DNA of 55,564 bases from Deltaproteobacteria bacterium (GTDB lineage Bacteria > Myxococcota_A > Polyangia > JACPQR01): positions 1 to 55,564 of the forward strand of contig JACPQR010000034.1 in assembly GCA_016190375.1 (NCBI GenBank). The letters are read 5' to 3'. Both the position numbers and the translations under genes were made by a program. Shown piece after piece: positions 41,310 through 49,141 of the stretch (its first letter is position 1; every line of letters starts with the position of its first letter). The notes beneath the pieces are model-generated. The model made no database searches. It had not been told where the DNA came from and saw only the letters and a program-made list of their open reading frames with translations.

Positions 41310-41966
41310 TCACCGCCGTCCGGGAGGGCCGATCCCTGCTTTCGCCCGCGCTTGCAGGAGCGTCGCGACGGACTCGGGGGGCAGCGCGCAGGCTCCGCCG
41401 AGCGGTGCGGCACAGAGGAGGATTCGCGAAAGGTGCTCGACGAGCTCGGTCCTGAGGAGCGCGACCTCGGGGTCGGCGCCGTACGCGATCGTGCCGTGCG
41501 AGGCCAGCAGGAGCGCGTCGTGCAGGGCCAGGAAGGGCTCGACTGCCTTCACGGCGTCGGGGCCGGGTGTCGCGTATTCGACGAGCGGGATGCGCTCGCC
41601 CAGCGAGACCACGGCCTCGGCGATGGGCATCGCGTCGATCCCGCGCCCTGCGCAGCCGAGCGCCGTCGCGTGCGGCGGATGCGCGTGAACGACGGCGCCG
41701 ACGTCCCGGCGCGCGCGGTAGACGGCGAGGTGCAGGCCGATCTCGGAGAAGGGGCGGCCGCGGCCCGCGACGAGCCTGCCCTCGGCGTCGACGACGATGA
41801 GGAGGTCCTCGACGATCAACCGCTTCGAGATCGCCGTCGGCGTGCAGACGATGCGATCGGGTCCGACCCGCGCCGACACGTTTCCGTCGTGGTTCGCGAC
41901 CCAGCCGCGCTCGTGGAGCAGGCGCGACACCTCGGCCACGGCGCGTCGGGTCCGGGACTCGTTCAT
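41310..41966 (-). CDS. class II aldolase, fuculose-phosphate-aldolase-like
   Basis: 218 residues. GWVANHDGNVSAR is the phosphate-binding loop, PFSEIGLHLAVY contains the catalytic Glu, VVHAHPPHA holds two zinc-ligating His, and LASHGT the third. It cleaves short deoxysugar phosphates to dihydroxyacetone phosphate and an aldehyde (lactaldehyde for fuculose-1-phosphate). It starts 3 bases after the second BMC-P gene, so it is the probable cargo enzyme of a microcompartment; aldolases of this class are core enzymes of fucose/rhamnose microcompartments. The sugar cannot be read from sequence. Confidence 0.9.
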   Translation of the reverse strand: MNESRTRRAVAEVSRLLHERGWVANHDGNVSARVGPDRIVCTPTAISKRLIVEDLLIVVDAEGRLVAGRGRPFSEIGLHLAVYRARRDVGAVVHAHPPHATALGCAGRGIDAMPIAEAVVSLGERIPLVEYATPGPDAVKAVEPFLALHDALLLASHGTIAYGADPEVALLRTELVEHLSRILLCAAPLGGACALPPESVATLLQARAKAGIGPPGRR

Positions 41967-41969
41967 GGC

Positions 41970-42251
41970 TCACGCCCCGGTGTCGACCCGGTCCACGATC
42001 CCGACGACGACGGAGCGGATCGGAAGCTTGTCCTCGAGCGGAGCTCCGAAGACGAGCCGTGCGCCGCCGCCTTCCTGGTTGACGAGGACCCAATCGCCCA
42101 CGCCGGCCTGCGAGTGGTCGACGGCTATGAACGTGTCGCCGACGTCCCTGCCCTCGTCGTCCGTCGGCTGGCACACGAGCAGGGTGAGCCCGTGGTAGCT
42201 CGGGTGCTTCGCGGTCGCGACGACCGTGCCGACGACCCGGCACACTCTCAT
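41970..42251 (-). CDS. BMC-P (EutN/CcmL) microcompartment vertex protein 2
   Basis: 93 residues, the normal size. It begins MRVCRVVGTVVATAKHP and continues GLTLLVCQP, DTFIAVDHSQAGVGDWVLV, ending VVVGIVDRVD, all EutN/CcmL family marks. Five copies form the pentamer that caps microcompartment corners. The ATG overlaps the stop of the upstream BMC-P gene (ATGA). Confidence 0.93.
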   Translation of the reverse strand: MRVCRVVGTVVATAKHPSYHGLTLLVCQPTDDEGRDVGDTFIAVDHSQAGVGDWVLVNQEGGGARLVFGAPLEDKLPIRSVVVGIVDRVDTGA

Positions 42252-42538
42252 CTGGCCCGGGCCTGCCTTCGCCTGTCGAGGTCCACCGAGTCGACGATGC
42301 CCACGATGGCGGCGTCGACGGGGACGAACGCTTCGTCCAGGGCGAGCGCCGCTTCGCGTGCTCCGACGAGAATGACGACGTCTCCGGGCCCGGCCCGAAC
42401 GGTGTCGACCGCCACGAACGGCGTTCCCTTGTCCTTCTCCTGCTCGTCGACCGGCTGGACGACGAGGAGCTTCAGGCCCTCCAGGCCCTCGTACTTCCGC
42501 TCGGCCACGACCGTCCCGATTACCCGTCCGAGGTTCAC
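42248..42538 (-). CDS. BMC-P (EutN/CcmL) microcompartment vertex protein 1
   Basis: 96 residues from the GTG at 42538, chosen because family homology begins with (V)NLGRVIGTVVAERKYEGL. A TTG at 42577 would add 13 residues not seen in the family. KLLVVQP, FVAVDTVRAGPGDVVIL and AIVGIVDSVD complete the fold. It differs clearly from the second BMC-P, so the two probably form distinct pentamers, as when several BMC-P types occur together. No Shine-Dalgarno is obvious. Confidence 0.92.
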   Translation of the reverse strand: MNLGRVIGTVVAERKYEGLEGLKLLVVQPVDEQEKDKGTPFVAVDTVRAGPGDVVILVGAREAALALDEAFVPVDAAIVGIVDSVDLDRRRQARAR

Positions 42539-42586
42539 CGCGACGAGGATGGAAACAGAGCGGATCGACGGTGTCAACCCGAAGGT

Positions 42587-44518
42587 CTACTGGAAGACCA
42601 TGTCGCAGGAGCGCGTCACCTCGATGGCGCTCAGCGTCGGGCGGTTCTGCCGGTTGATGCTCCTCAGCGTCGCCTCGACGAGGAGGTACTCCGCCGGGTC
42701 GACACCGGCCCGGTCGAGCGCCTCGTCGATGGCCAGCGGGGACTCGTCGGGGGGGACGATTCCGACTGCAACCCACTCGGCCGTCGCGAGCGCCTCGACG
42801 GAGGCGGCGGTCTTTACGCGGAAGGACAGCTCGCTGCCCGCCTCGACGTCGGCCGTGAAGCCGAGCCCCCTCCAGTGCACGCCCGTCCCGTCGCAGGCCT
42901 GGAAGACGTGGGGGTAGATGCCGGTCGGGTTGGTCGCGTTGACCATCTGGAAGCCGGTCATGTCGGAGTAGGTGTACGAGCTCACGAAGGGCGGCCGCAC
43001 GTCCTCGGTCTCGAGAGTCTCGGGATCGGTCACGTGGCCGGTGTCGCCCATCTCGATGGACCAGATGTTGCCGTCGAAGTCCACCGCCCAGCCGTGCCCG
43101 CCGGCGCCCGGGATGCTGGTCGTCTCCATGGTCTCGGCGTCGATCTTCCACGCCGAGCCCCAGCCCTCGCCCACGTAGGCGTTGCCGTCGGCGTCGACGG
43201 CGATCCCGCCACCCGAGACCTCGGCCCCGGGCGACTCCCACTCCTCGGTTTCGGGGTCGAGGCGAGCGACCGAGCCGCCGATCCAGACGCGGCCCTCGCC
43301 GTCCACCGTCAGGCCGTACGCGTACTCGGGGGCGCAGGCGTAGTCCTGGCGGTCGAGCGTCGTGGTGTCGATCCGCGTCGGGCACTCGCTGAGGCCCACG
43401 AGCCAGAGCTGGCCGTTCGGGCCCATCGCCGCGCCGTAGCCGCCGACGTTCTCGATCTCCCGGCCGGTGAACTCGCCCTCCTCGGAGTCGATCTCGTAGA
43501 CGGTCCCGCCGGCGCCCCAGAGCTGGTAGGAGGCGACCCAGACGTACTCGTGGATACCGCCGTCGAGCTCCGCGCGCAGCTCGGTCGCGCTGCCGCGCGC
43601 GGCCGGGATGCCTTCCAGGTGCCAGACGACGCAGTCGTCCTCTCCCCAGTCGAGGATGTCGTTCGTGCCGCTCGACGTGTCGAAGCCGTCTCCGTTCTGG
43701 TCGACGCAGTCGCTCGCGAGGACCTTCGTGGCGCTGCCTTCGCCGCGGTTCGCGACGACGACATCGCCATGCGCGTTGACCGTCGTGCGCGACGGGTCCG
43801 TGTAGGCCGCCGGCCCCGTCCGGTAGCGTCCCTCCTCCTCGCGGGTGCGGGTGTTTATCTTCGAGACAGTGCCCTGACCGCTGTTCGCCACCCAGATGAC
43901 GAAGTTCGAGATCGACACCTCGCCACCGAGCGTCAGCGAGCCGTCCGCGTTCAGGACGATCGATCGAGCCCCATCGGCCTCGAGATCGAAGCCCTCGTCG
44001 CAGCCGACACCCACGCACTCGGCCTCGCAGTCCAGGTTGCAGTCGCCGCAGGGTGACGTCACGCCTTCGTCAGTCGAGCCGTTGCAGTTGTTGTCCTCCC
44101 CGTCGCAGATCTCCTCGCCGGGAAGCACCTGACCGTCGCACTCGCCGAGGACGCCGCCCTCGCACCTCTGAAGACCCGCGGCGCAGCCGCCCGAGTTTCC
44201 GGTTCCCTCTGGCCCGTGGTAGCAGGCGACGACGTCCCCGTCGGTGCAGGGGCAACCCTTCCGACCGGGATTGGCTTCGCAGCCCGTTCCGCACTCGTCG
44301 ATGGTGCCGGGGTCCGTGTCGTCGCAGTCGTCGGCCTCGCAGCCGTCGCCCTGGCCGGCCCCGTCGCCGTCGAGGTCCACGCACTGGTCGGCGTCGCCGT
44401 CGGCATCCCCGTCGCCGCCGGTGTCGTCGTCATCGTCCCCGCCGCCGCCACCTCCGCCGCCAGGACACCCAGTGAGCGCGAAAGCCAGGACCGCCAACCA
44501 AAGAACGCGAGCCGCCAT
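42587..44518 (-). CDS. beta-propeller lipoprotein with MopE-like motif
   Basis: 643 residues from the ATG at 44518 (GGGAGGAACTG upstream). The lipobox is ALTGC, followed by a run of Gly and Asp. EEICDGEDNNCNGSTDEG is a MopE-like Cys/Asp metal motif. From residue 190 on, NHL/SMP-like blades repeat (VWVANSGQGTVSKINTR, GLTVDGEGRVWIGG, GIAVDADGNAYVGEG, AVDFDGNIWSIEMG). The last 100 residues form a separate beta domain. It is a surface protein of unknown ligand, common in myxobacteria. It lies 48 bases upstream of the first BMC-P gene on the same strand, so some read-through is possible. Confidence 0.83.
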   Translation of the reverse strand: MAARVLWLAVLAFALTGCPGGGGGGGGDDDDDTGGDGDADGDADQCVDLDGDGAGQGDGCEADDCDDTDPGTIDECGTGCEANPGRKGCPCTDGDVVACYHGPEGTGNSGGCAAGLQRCEGGVLGECDGQVLPGEEICDGEDNNCNGSTDEGVTSPCGDCNLDCEAECVGVGCDEGFDLEADGARSIVLNADGSLTLGGEVSISNFVIWVANSGQGTVSKINTRTREEEGRYRTGPAAYTDPSRTTVNAHGDVVVANRGEGSATKVLASDCVDQNGDGFDTSSGTNDILDWGEDDCVVWHLEGIPAARGSATELRAELDGGIHEYVWVASYQLWGAGGTVYEIDSEEGEFTGREIENVGGYGAAMGPNGQLWLVGLSECPTRIDTTTLDRQDYACAPEYAYGLTVDGEGRVWIGGSVARLDPETEEWESPGAEVSGGGIAVDADGNAYVGEGWGSAWKIDAETMETTSIPGAGGHGWAVDFDGNIWSIEMGDTGHVTDPETLETEDVRPPFVSSYTYSDMTGFQMVNATNPTGIYPHVFQACDGTGVHWRGLGFTADVEAGSELSFRVKTAASVEALATAEWVAVGIVPPDESPLAIDEALDRAGVDPAEYLLVEATLRSINRQNRPTLSAIEVTRSCDMVFQ

Positions 44519-45057
44519 CAGTTCCTCCCTGTCGGGATGGTTGGAACGAGCATCACCCATGCCCGGCGCGTTGGGACCAAATCACGAGCGATTACCTGGG
44601 GGCAAGACCGGGTTGGGCCAGGTGGCACAGACCTCCCTCACCGGGGGGGAGACTCGAGGCTCCACCCCCGGTCGCACGGCATCGTCGCCTGAAACCGATG
44701 GAGATGGACAGGGATCCAGGCAATCGCCGCTCGGGCGGGCGAGGCCGGAACGAAACGCGCGGTTGTCCTCGGAAGGCTTTTGAGATCAGCTACTTGCGGA
44801 TGGGCGCGCCGCGATTCGTGCGTGTCCCCTCGGGCACCTCGGGCAATCGCCGCGGCTGCTTGAGCCGGCCGGAACGAAACGCGCGGTTGTCCTCGGAAGG
44901 CTTTTGAGATCAGCTACTTGCGGATGGGGTGCGTGTCCCCGTGTCCCCTAGGCCGGAACGAAACGCGCGGTTGTCCTCGGAAGGCTTTTGAGATCAGCTA
45001 CTTGCGGATGGGGTGCGTGTCCCCGTGTCCCCTACTTGCGGATGGGGTGCGTGTCCC
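44519..45057. other. gene-free interval with tandem repeats
   Basis: About 540 bases between two minus-strand lipoprotein genes. 44743-45012 is taken up by three long near-identical repeats (separate entry). Open frames here merely repeat the same residues (RNETRGCPRKAFEISY) and are not convincing genes. Left of the repeats I see nothing assignable beyond the leader of the beta-propeller lipoprotein gene. Confidence 0.65.
44743..45012. repeat. three tandem 62-base repeats
   Basis: Copies at 44743-44804, 44867-44928 and 44951-45012 are essentially identical, opening GGCCGGAACGAAACGCG and ending CTACTTGCGGATGGG. Spacers are 62 and 22 bases. A partial copy of the end (CTACTTGCGGATGGGGTG) follows at about 45033-45050. 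A further short motif, GGGTGCGTGTCCCC, recurs after units two and three and, in inverse orientation, at 36774. The first two copies are also preceded by related CAATCGCCGC tracts. Origin and role are unknown. Confidence 0.88.
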
Positions 45058-47505
45058 CTACGTTCCGTCCACGCTCAGGCGGGCGCCGGCGTGGCAGAGG
45101 CCGCAGGCGTTGGGCATGATGTCGGCGTCGTTCTCCGCGCCGCTGCCGTCGGCGTCGAACCCGGCGCCCAGGAGGACGGCGCTCTGAGCGGGCCACACGA
45201 CGTCGAAGACGTGCGAGCCCTGGTCGCCCGCGGCGAGGGCCGTGTGGCCTTCCGCGTCGACGCCGGTGGTCCAGCCGCCCGACTTCGTGGTCTGCGCCAT
45301 GTGGCAGGAGCCGCAGCGACCGACGGGCATGCTGTCGTTGGTCGGCTGGTAGGCGGCGACCCCCATGTTCACGTGCTCCTGCATGTGCTCGCTGACGGCC
45401 TCGGCGATGGCGAGGTTGGCCTCGTTGACATCTTCGGCGGTGTAGCCGCCGTCGCCGTCGACCACCTCCAGGGCGAGCTCCTCGCCGTCGTGCGTCACGG
45501 CACCGCCGCGGTTGAGGAAGGCGATCGCGATCTGCTCGGCGGAGAGCTCGGCGTACTCGTCGCTCAGCTCGGCGTGGCAGGAGAGGCAGAGCATGTTGTC
45601 CCTGACCGTGGGCGTGTCGAACGCGTAGGACCCGTCGAGGATCGGGGTCGCCGCCCGCGGTCCCTGGTAGAGGCTGTGCGGGTTGTGGCAGTCGCTGCAC
45701 GCCGCGCGCAGGTACGGGTTGTTCGTGTGCACCGAGGCGTTGAGCTGCGGCTCCTGCTGCCGGTGGCCGAGGCCGTGCAGCCCGTCGGGCCAGGTGTGGT
45801 TACCGCCGCCCTCCTCGGAGATGATTCCGTAGCCCTTGATGTAGTCGACGGGATCGAAGACACCGGGAACGAACGTGCCTCCACCCACGAGATCCGCGTT
45901 GGCCGCGTTGTAGGCGTATCCGAACGCTCCGTTCGGGTCGAGGCTCGATCCTTCGTCGGCCGCGTGGCACTGGCCGCAGGTCTGGCGCTGCGCGGCGGCC
46001 GTGAGGTTGCGGACGGAGATGATGTGGTCCTCCCTCTCGTCGTCACCCGGCGGGTCGAGGTGCTCGGAGGCCGGGCCGTGGCACTTCTCGCAGGTGATGT
46101 TGAGGTCCTCATACGCGTAGCTCGTGATCAGGTTGCCGGCGTCCCATTCGATCTCGAGCCCGGTGTTGTGGCAACCGGCGCACTTGCGGGAGAACGTGCG
46201 GCCCTGCGACCTCCAGTCGGCCGGCTTGTACCCGCCCCACTTGGGCGCACCGTCGCCGGACTCGGTGACCTGCACTGGGAAGATCACGCGGTCGTTCGCC
46301 TGCCCCGTCCAGTCCGGGAGCGCGTCCAGCACCGCAACGTCCTCGATCCTCGCAAGGAAGCGCTGCTTGTAAACGCCATGGTTCGGGCCGCCAAAGACAT
46401 CGCTGACGCCGCCATCGCCCTGGCCGCCGTAGGTGCCGACGATCTCGATGATGACTGCGTCGCCGCAGCCGGTGCCTCCGAACCCGAAGGAGTAGACACC
46501 CGCATCATTCTGGCAGGCGTAGACCGGAACGGTCGTGTCATCCACGGGGCTCTTTGCGTTCACGCCCGTCGTGACGGTTCCGTCGACGACCGGCCACAAA
46601 GCCGTGTAGCGCATCTGAGACCGATCGGGCGTGATCGACCGGAAGTGTGCGGAGAGGGCGTGGTCCTCGACCGCGTGGCTCTCGAGGTCGCTGTGGCACG
46701 CGTCGTTGCAGCCGAGGCCGCCGCCATCGATGCCGACGTACTCGGCGGTGTCGCTCGGACGGCCGGAGAGCGTGATCTCGATGCCCTCGACGGTCTCGCC
46801 CGCGGTGACCAGGATCGAGCGCCGAGTCTCGCCGGGAAGGAAGCCCGAGTCCGCGGCAGGTGTCGCGCTCAGGAACACGCGACCGGGGGTCACGCCGTCG
46901 AGCGTGAACGTACCGTCCGCGCCGGTGACGTCCGAGGCGCCCTGGCCGTCGACCGATACGGTGACGCCCTCGAGCCCGGTACCGCTCCGCCTGAACACCG
47001 TGCCCTCGATCGAGCCGTCGGTCGGGGCGACCGGGGTCAGCTCCACGCTGATGTTCGTCGTGCCGCCGGCGGCGACGCCGACGTTGACGAGCACGAAGTC
47101 CTCGTAGCCCGCGAGCGTCGCGGTCACGGTGTAGACGCCGATCGGAACGTCGGCGAGCGTGAAGTCTCCGTCGGCGTCGGTGGTCGCGACGCTCGAGGCC
47201 GGGTTCGTCGAGACATCGGCGTCCTCCAGCGGATCGCCGGCGCCGTCCGTGACCGAGCCCTCGATCGTCCCGAGATCGACTGCCGGCGTCCCGGGCTCGC
47301 CCTCGTCGCCCTGATCGCCCGGGTCGCCCTGATCGCCCGGGTCGCCCTGATCGCCCGGGTCGCCTTGATCGCCCTCATCGCCGGCCGCGCCGTTCTCGCC
47401 GGGCAAGCCGTCCGCCCCCGGATCTCCCTTCGGACCTTCGCAACCGCCGAGCGCCAGGAGCGCAGGCAGGACCGATACCCAGAACCAACGGAAGCTACAT
47501 GACAT
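45058..47505 (-). CDS. octaheme cytochrome lipoprotein on a collagen-like stalk
   Basis: 815 residues from the ATG at 47505 (AAGGAGG upstream). The lipobox is LALGGC (Cys22). Immediately after it come 17 Gly-X-Y triplets (GPKGDPGADGLPGENG then GDQGDP repeats), a collagen-like stalk. Two carboxypeptidase-regulatory-like domains follow (about 80-140 and 165-225). From residue 266, one CX3CH (CNDACH) and seven CXXCH motifs (CAGCH, CEKCH, CGQCH, CSDCH, CLSCH, CGSCH, CGLCH) bind hemes. The middle (CAGCHNTGLE, CEKCHGPASEH) resembles c554-type multiheme proteins. It would be an exposed electron carrier or oxidoreductase. A two-component pair lies upstream on the same strand. Confidence 0.9.
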   Translation of the reverse strand: MSCSFRWFWVSVLPALLALGGCEGPKGDPGADGLPGENGAAGDEGDQGDPGDQGDPGDQGDPGDQGDEGEPGTPAVDLGTIEGSVTDGAGDPLEDADVSTNPASSVATTDADGDFTLADVPIGVYTVTATLAGYEDFVLVNVGVAAGGTTNISVELTPVAPTDGSIEGTVFRRSGTGLEGVTVSVDGQGASDVTGADGTFTLDGVTPGRVFLSATPAADSGFLPGETRRSILVTAGETVEGIEITLSGRPSDTAEYVGIDGGGLGCNDACHSDLESHAVEDHALSAHFRSITPDRSQMRYTALWPVVDGTVTTGVNAKSPVDDTTVPVYACQNDAGVYSFGFGGTGCGDAVIIEIVGTYGGQGDGGVSDVFGGPNHGVYKQRFLARIEDVAVLDALPDWTGQANDRVIFPVQVTESGDGAPKWGGYKPADWRSQGRTFSRKCAGCHNTGLEIEWDAGNLITSYAYEDLNITCEKCHGPASEHLDPPGDDEREDHIISVRNLTAAAQRQTCGQCHAADEGSSLDPNGAFGYAYNAANADLVGGGTFVPGVFDPVDYIKGYGIISEEGGGNHTWPDGLHGLGHRQQEPQLNASVHTNNPYLRAACSDCHNPHSLYQGPRAATPILDGSYAFDTPTVRDNMLCLSCHAELSDEYAELSAEQIAIAFLNRGGAVTHDGEELALEVVDGDGGYTAEDVNEANLAIAEAVSEHMQEHVNMGVAAYQPTNDSMPVGRCGSCHMAQTTKSGGWTTGVDAEGHTALAAGDQGSHVFDVVWPAQSAVLLGAGFDADGSGAENDADIMPNACGLCHAGARLSVDGT
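47305..47376 (-). repeat. 18-base coding repeats of the collagen-like stalk
   Basis: Three perfect 18-base units (47305-47322, 47323-47340, 47341-47358) and one degenerate unit (47359-47376) encode Gly-Asp-Gln-Gly-Asp-Pro. Exact DNA identity points to recent expansion, so stalk length may vary between strains. Confidence 0.88.
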
Positions 47506-47638
47506 AGTGGGGGCCTCCTTTTTCGCCGCTCCCGCGCTTGGCAAACCTCGTGCCGGGAGCGGCTGACGTGCGGGCGCCAGCCCCATTGTTTTCCGTCACA
47601 CATGTCGGGAGGTCTTCGCGCGCCCTGACCGAGACCCG

Positions 47639-49141
47639 TCAGTCCCGGTGATCGGCGTGACCGTCTTCCGTCACCGGCTCGGCGGGCGCGGAGGCGGTCG
47701 TCTCTTCTCCTGATCGGGGCGCTCTCGAATCCGAGACGGCGGCGGGCGATGTCCCTCTCACGCTCGCGAGGCGGCCGCGAAGCGTGGTGCGCGACATCTG
47801 CAGGAGCTCGGCGGCCTTCACCTGGTTGCCGCCCGTGCGCGACAGGGCCCACTCCAGCAGATCCCGCTCGCACGTCGCCATGACCTCCGCATACGAGACC
47901 GGCTCGACGGCGCCGACGTGAAGCGTGACGAGCTTCGGCGCCGTCTTCGGTTGAAGCTGCGCCGGCAGGTGGCCGAGGCCGATAGGACCGCCGCGCGCGA
48001 GCGTGACCGCGTGCTCGATCGCGTGCTCGAGCTCGCGCACGTTGCCGGGCCAGTCGTGCGCGACCAGCGCCTGCAGCGCCTCCGGAAGCAGCTCCGCGAC
48101 GGTCTCGGCGCCCCGGGCCTGCGAGGCCTTTCGGGCGAAGTGGGCCGCGAGCGGCACGATGTCGTCCTTGTGCTCCCTGAGCGGGGGGATCTTCAGCGAG
48201 ACCGTGTCGATCCGGTAGTACAGGTCCGCGCGGAAGCGACCTGCCTGCACGAGATCGGCGAGGTGCTCCTTGGTCGCGCAGAGCACCCGCACGTCTCCCC
48301 GCATGGTCTTCGACGAGCCGACGCGCTCGAACGTGTGGTCCTGCAGGAACCTGAGCAGGCGCACCTGGATCTCGCGCGGCAGATCGTCGACCTCGTCGAT
48401 GAGGATCGTGCCGCCGAACGCGCTCTCGAAGCGTCCGCGGCGCTGCCGGGTCGCGCCCGTGAAGGCGCCCGCCTCGTGGCCGAACAGCTCGCTCTCGATC
48501 AGGTTCGGGTTCAGCTCCGCGCAGTTGACCGTGACGAAAGGCCGCGATGAGCGCGGGCTGTTCTCGTGGATCAGTCGCGCGAAGACCTGCTTGCCCGTGC
48601 CGGTCTCTCCCTCGATGAGGACGGTGACGTCGGCGTCGGCCACCGACAGCGCCCGCTCGACGACCGCCGCCATCGCGCTCGACCGGTAGACCAGATCGCC
48701 CACCGACCTCGAGCGCGCCGCGTTCGCGCGCAGCTCGCGGATCTCGTCGAGGTCGCGCCGTCGCTGGATGAGCCGGCGGACGCGGATGACGAGCTCCTCG
48801 GCGTTCAGGGGCTTCGTCAGGTAGTCGGCCGCGCCGCCGTGCATCGCGTCCACAGCGGAGGCGACCGTGCCGAAGGCCGTGATGAAGACGACGGCGGTGT
48901 CGGGCCACCTCAGGTGGACGGCCTGCAGGAGCTCGAGGCCGTCCATCGACGGCATCCTGAGATCGGTCACGACCACGTCGATGTCGTGCGCCTCGAGCTG
49001 CTCGAGCGCTTCGAACCCGTTGGTGGCCGTGTGGACCAGGAAGCCCTCGTCGGTGAGCTGGACCTCGAGCGTCGCCCGCGTGAGCTTCTCATCGTCGACG
49101 ATGAGGATCCGGCCTTCGGGCCTCGATTCCTGCGCGTTCAT
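47639..49141 (-). CDS. NtrC-family sigma-54-dependent response regulator
   Basis: 500 residues from an ATG that overlaps the kinase stop (ATGA). The receiver has phospho-acceptor Asp60 (VVVTDLRMP). The AAA+ domain shows GETGTGKQ, the GAFTGA loop, GTILIDEVDDLP and DWPGNVRELEHAIEHAV. A Fis-type helix-turn-helix (NQVKAAELLQMSRTTLRGRL) is near the end, followed by a 40-residue acidic, disordered tail. It works with the histidine kinase encoded just upstream to switch on RpoN promoters; the cytochrome gene beginning 134 bases downstream is a possible target. Confidence 0.93.
   Translation of the reverse strand: MNAQESRPEGRILIVDDEKLTRATLEVQLTDEGFLVHTATNGFEALEQLEAHDIDVVVTDLRMPSMDGLELLQAVHLRWPDTAVVFITAFGTVASAVDAMHGGAADYLTKPLNAEELVIRVRRLIQRRRDLDEIRELRANAARSRSVGDLVYRSSAMAAVVERALSVADADVTVLIEGETGTGKQVFARLIHENSPRSSRPFVTVNCAELNPNLIESELFGHEAGAFTGATRQRRGRFESAFGGTILIDEVDDLPREIQVRLLRFLQDHTFERVGSSKTMRGDVRVLCATKEHLADLVQAGRFRADLYYRIDTVSLKIPPLREHKDDIVPLAAHFARKASQARGAETVAELLPEALQALVAHDWPGNVRELEHAIEHAVTLARGGPIGLGHLPAQLQPKTAPKLVTLHVGAVEPVSYAEVMATCERDLLEWALSRTGGNQVKAAELLQMSRTTLRGRLASVRGTSPAAVSDSRAPRSGEETTASAPAEPVTEDGHADHRD

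Noticed and set aside
44743..45012. CRISPR array
   Set aside because: The repeats are 62 bases with spacers of 62 and 22 bases; only three copies, no cas genes, and the spacers resemble one another.
45013..47502. A long open frame on the + strand opposite the octaheme cytochrome gene
   Set aside because: It mirrors the codon pattern of the real minus-strand gene; it has no domain, signal or ribosome site. Comparable antisense frames lie opposite most genes here (for example 8082-9998, 12684-14375, 29646-31754 and 34808-36778) because of the GC content.
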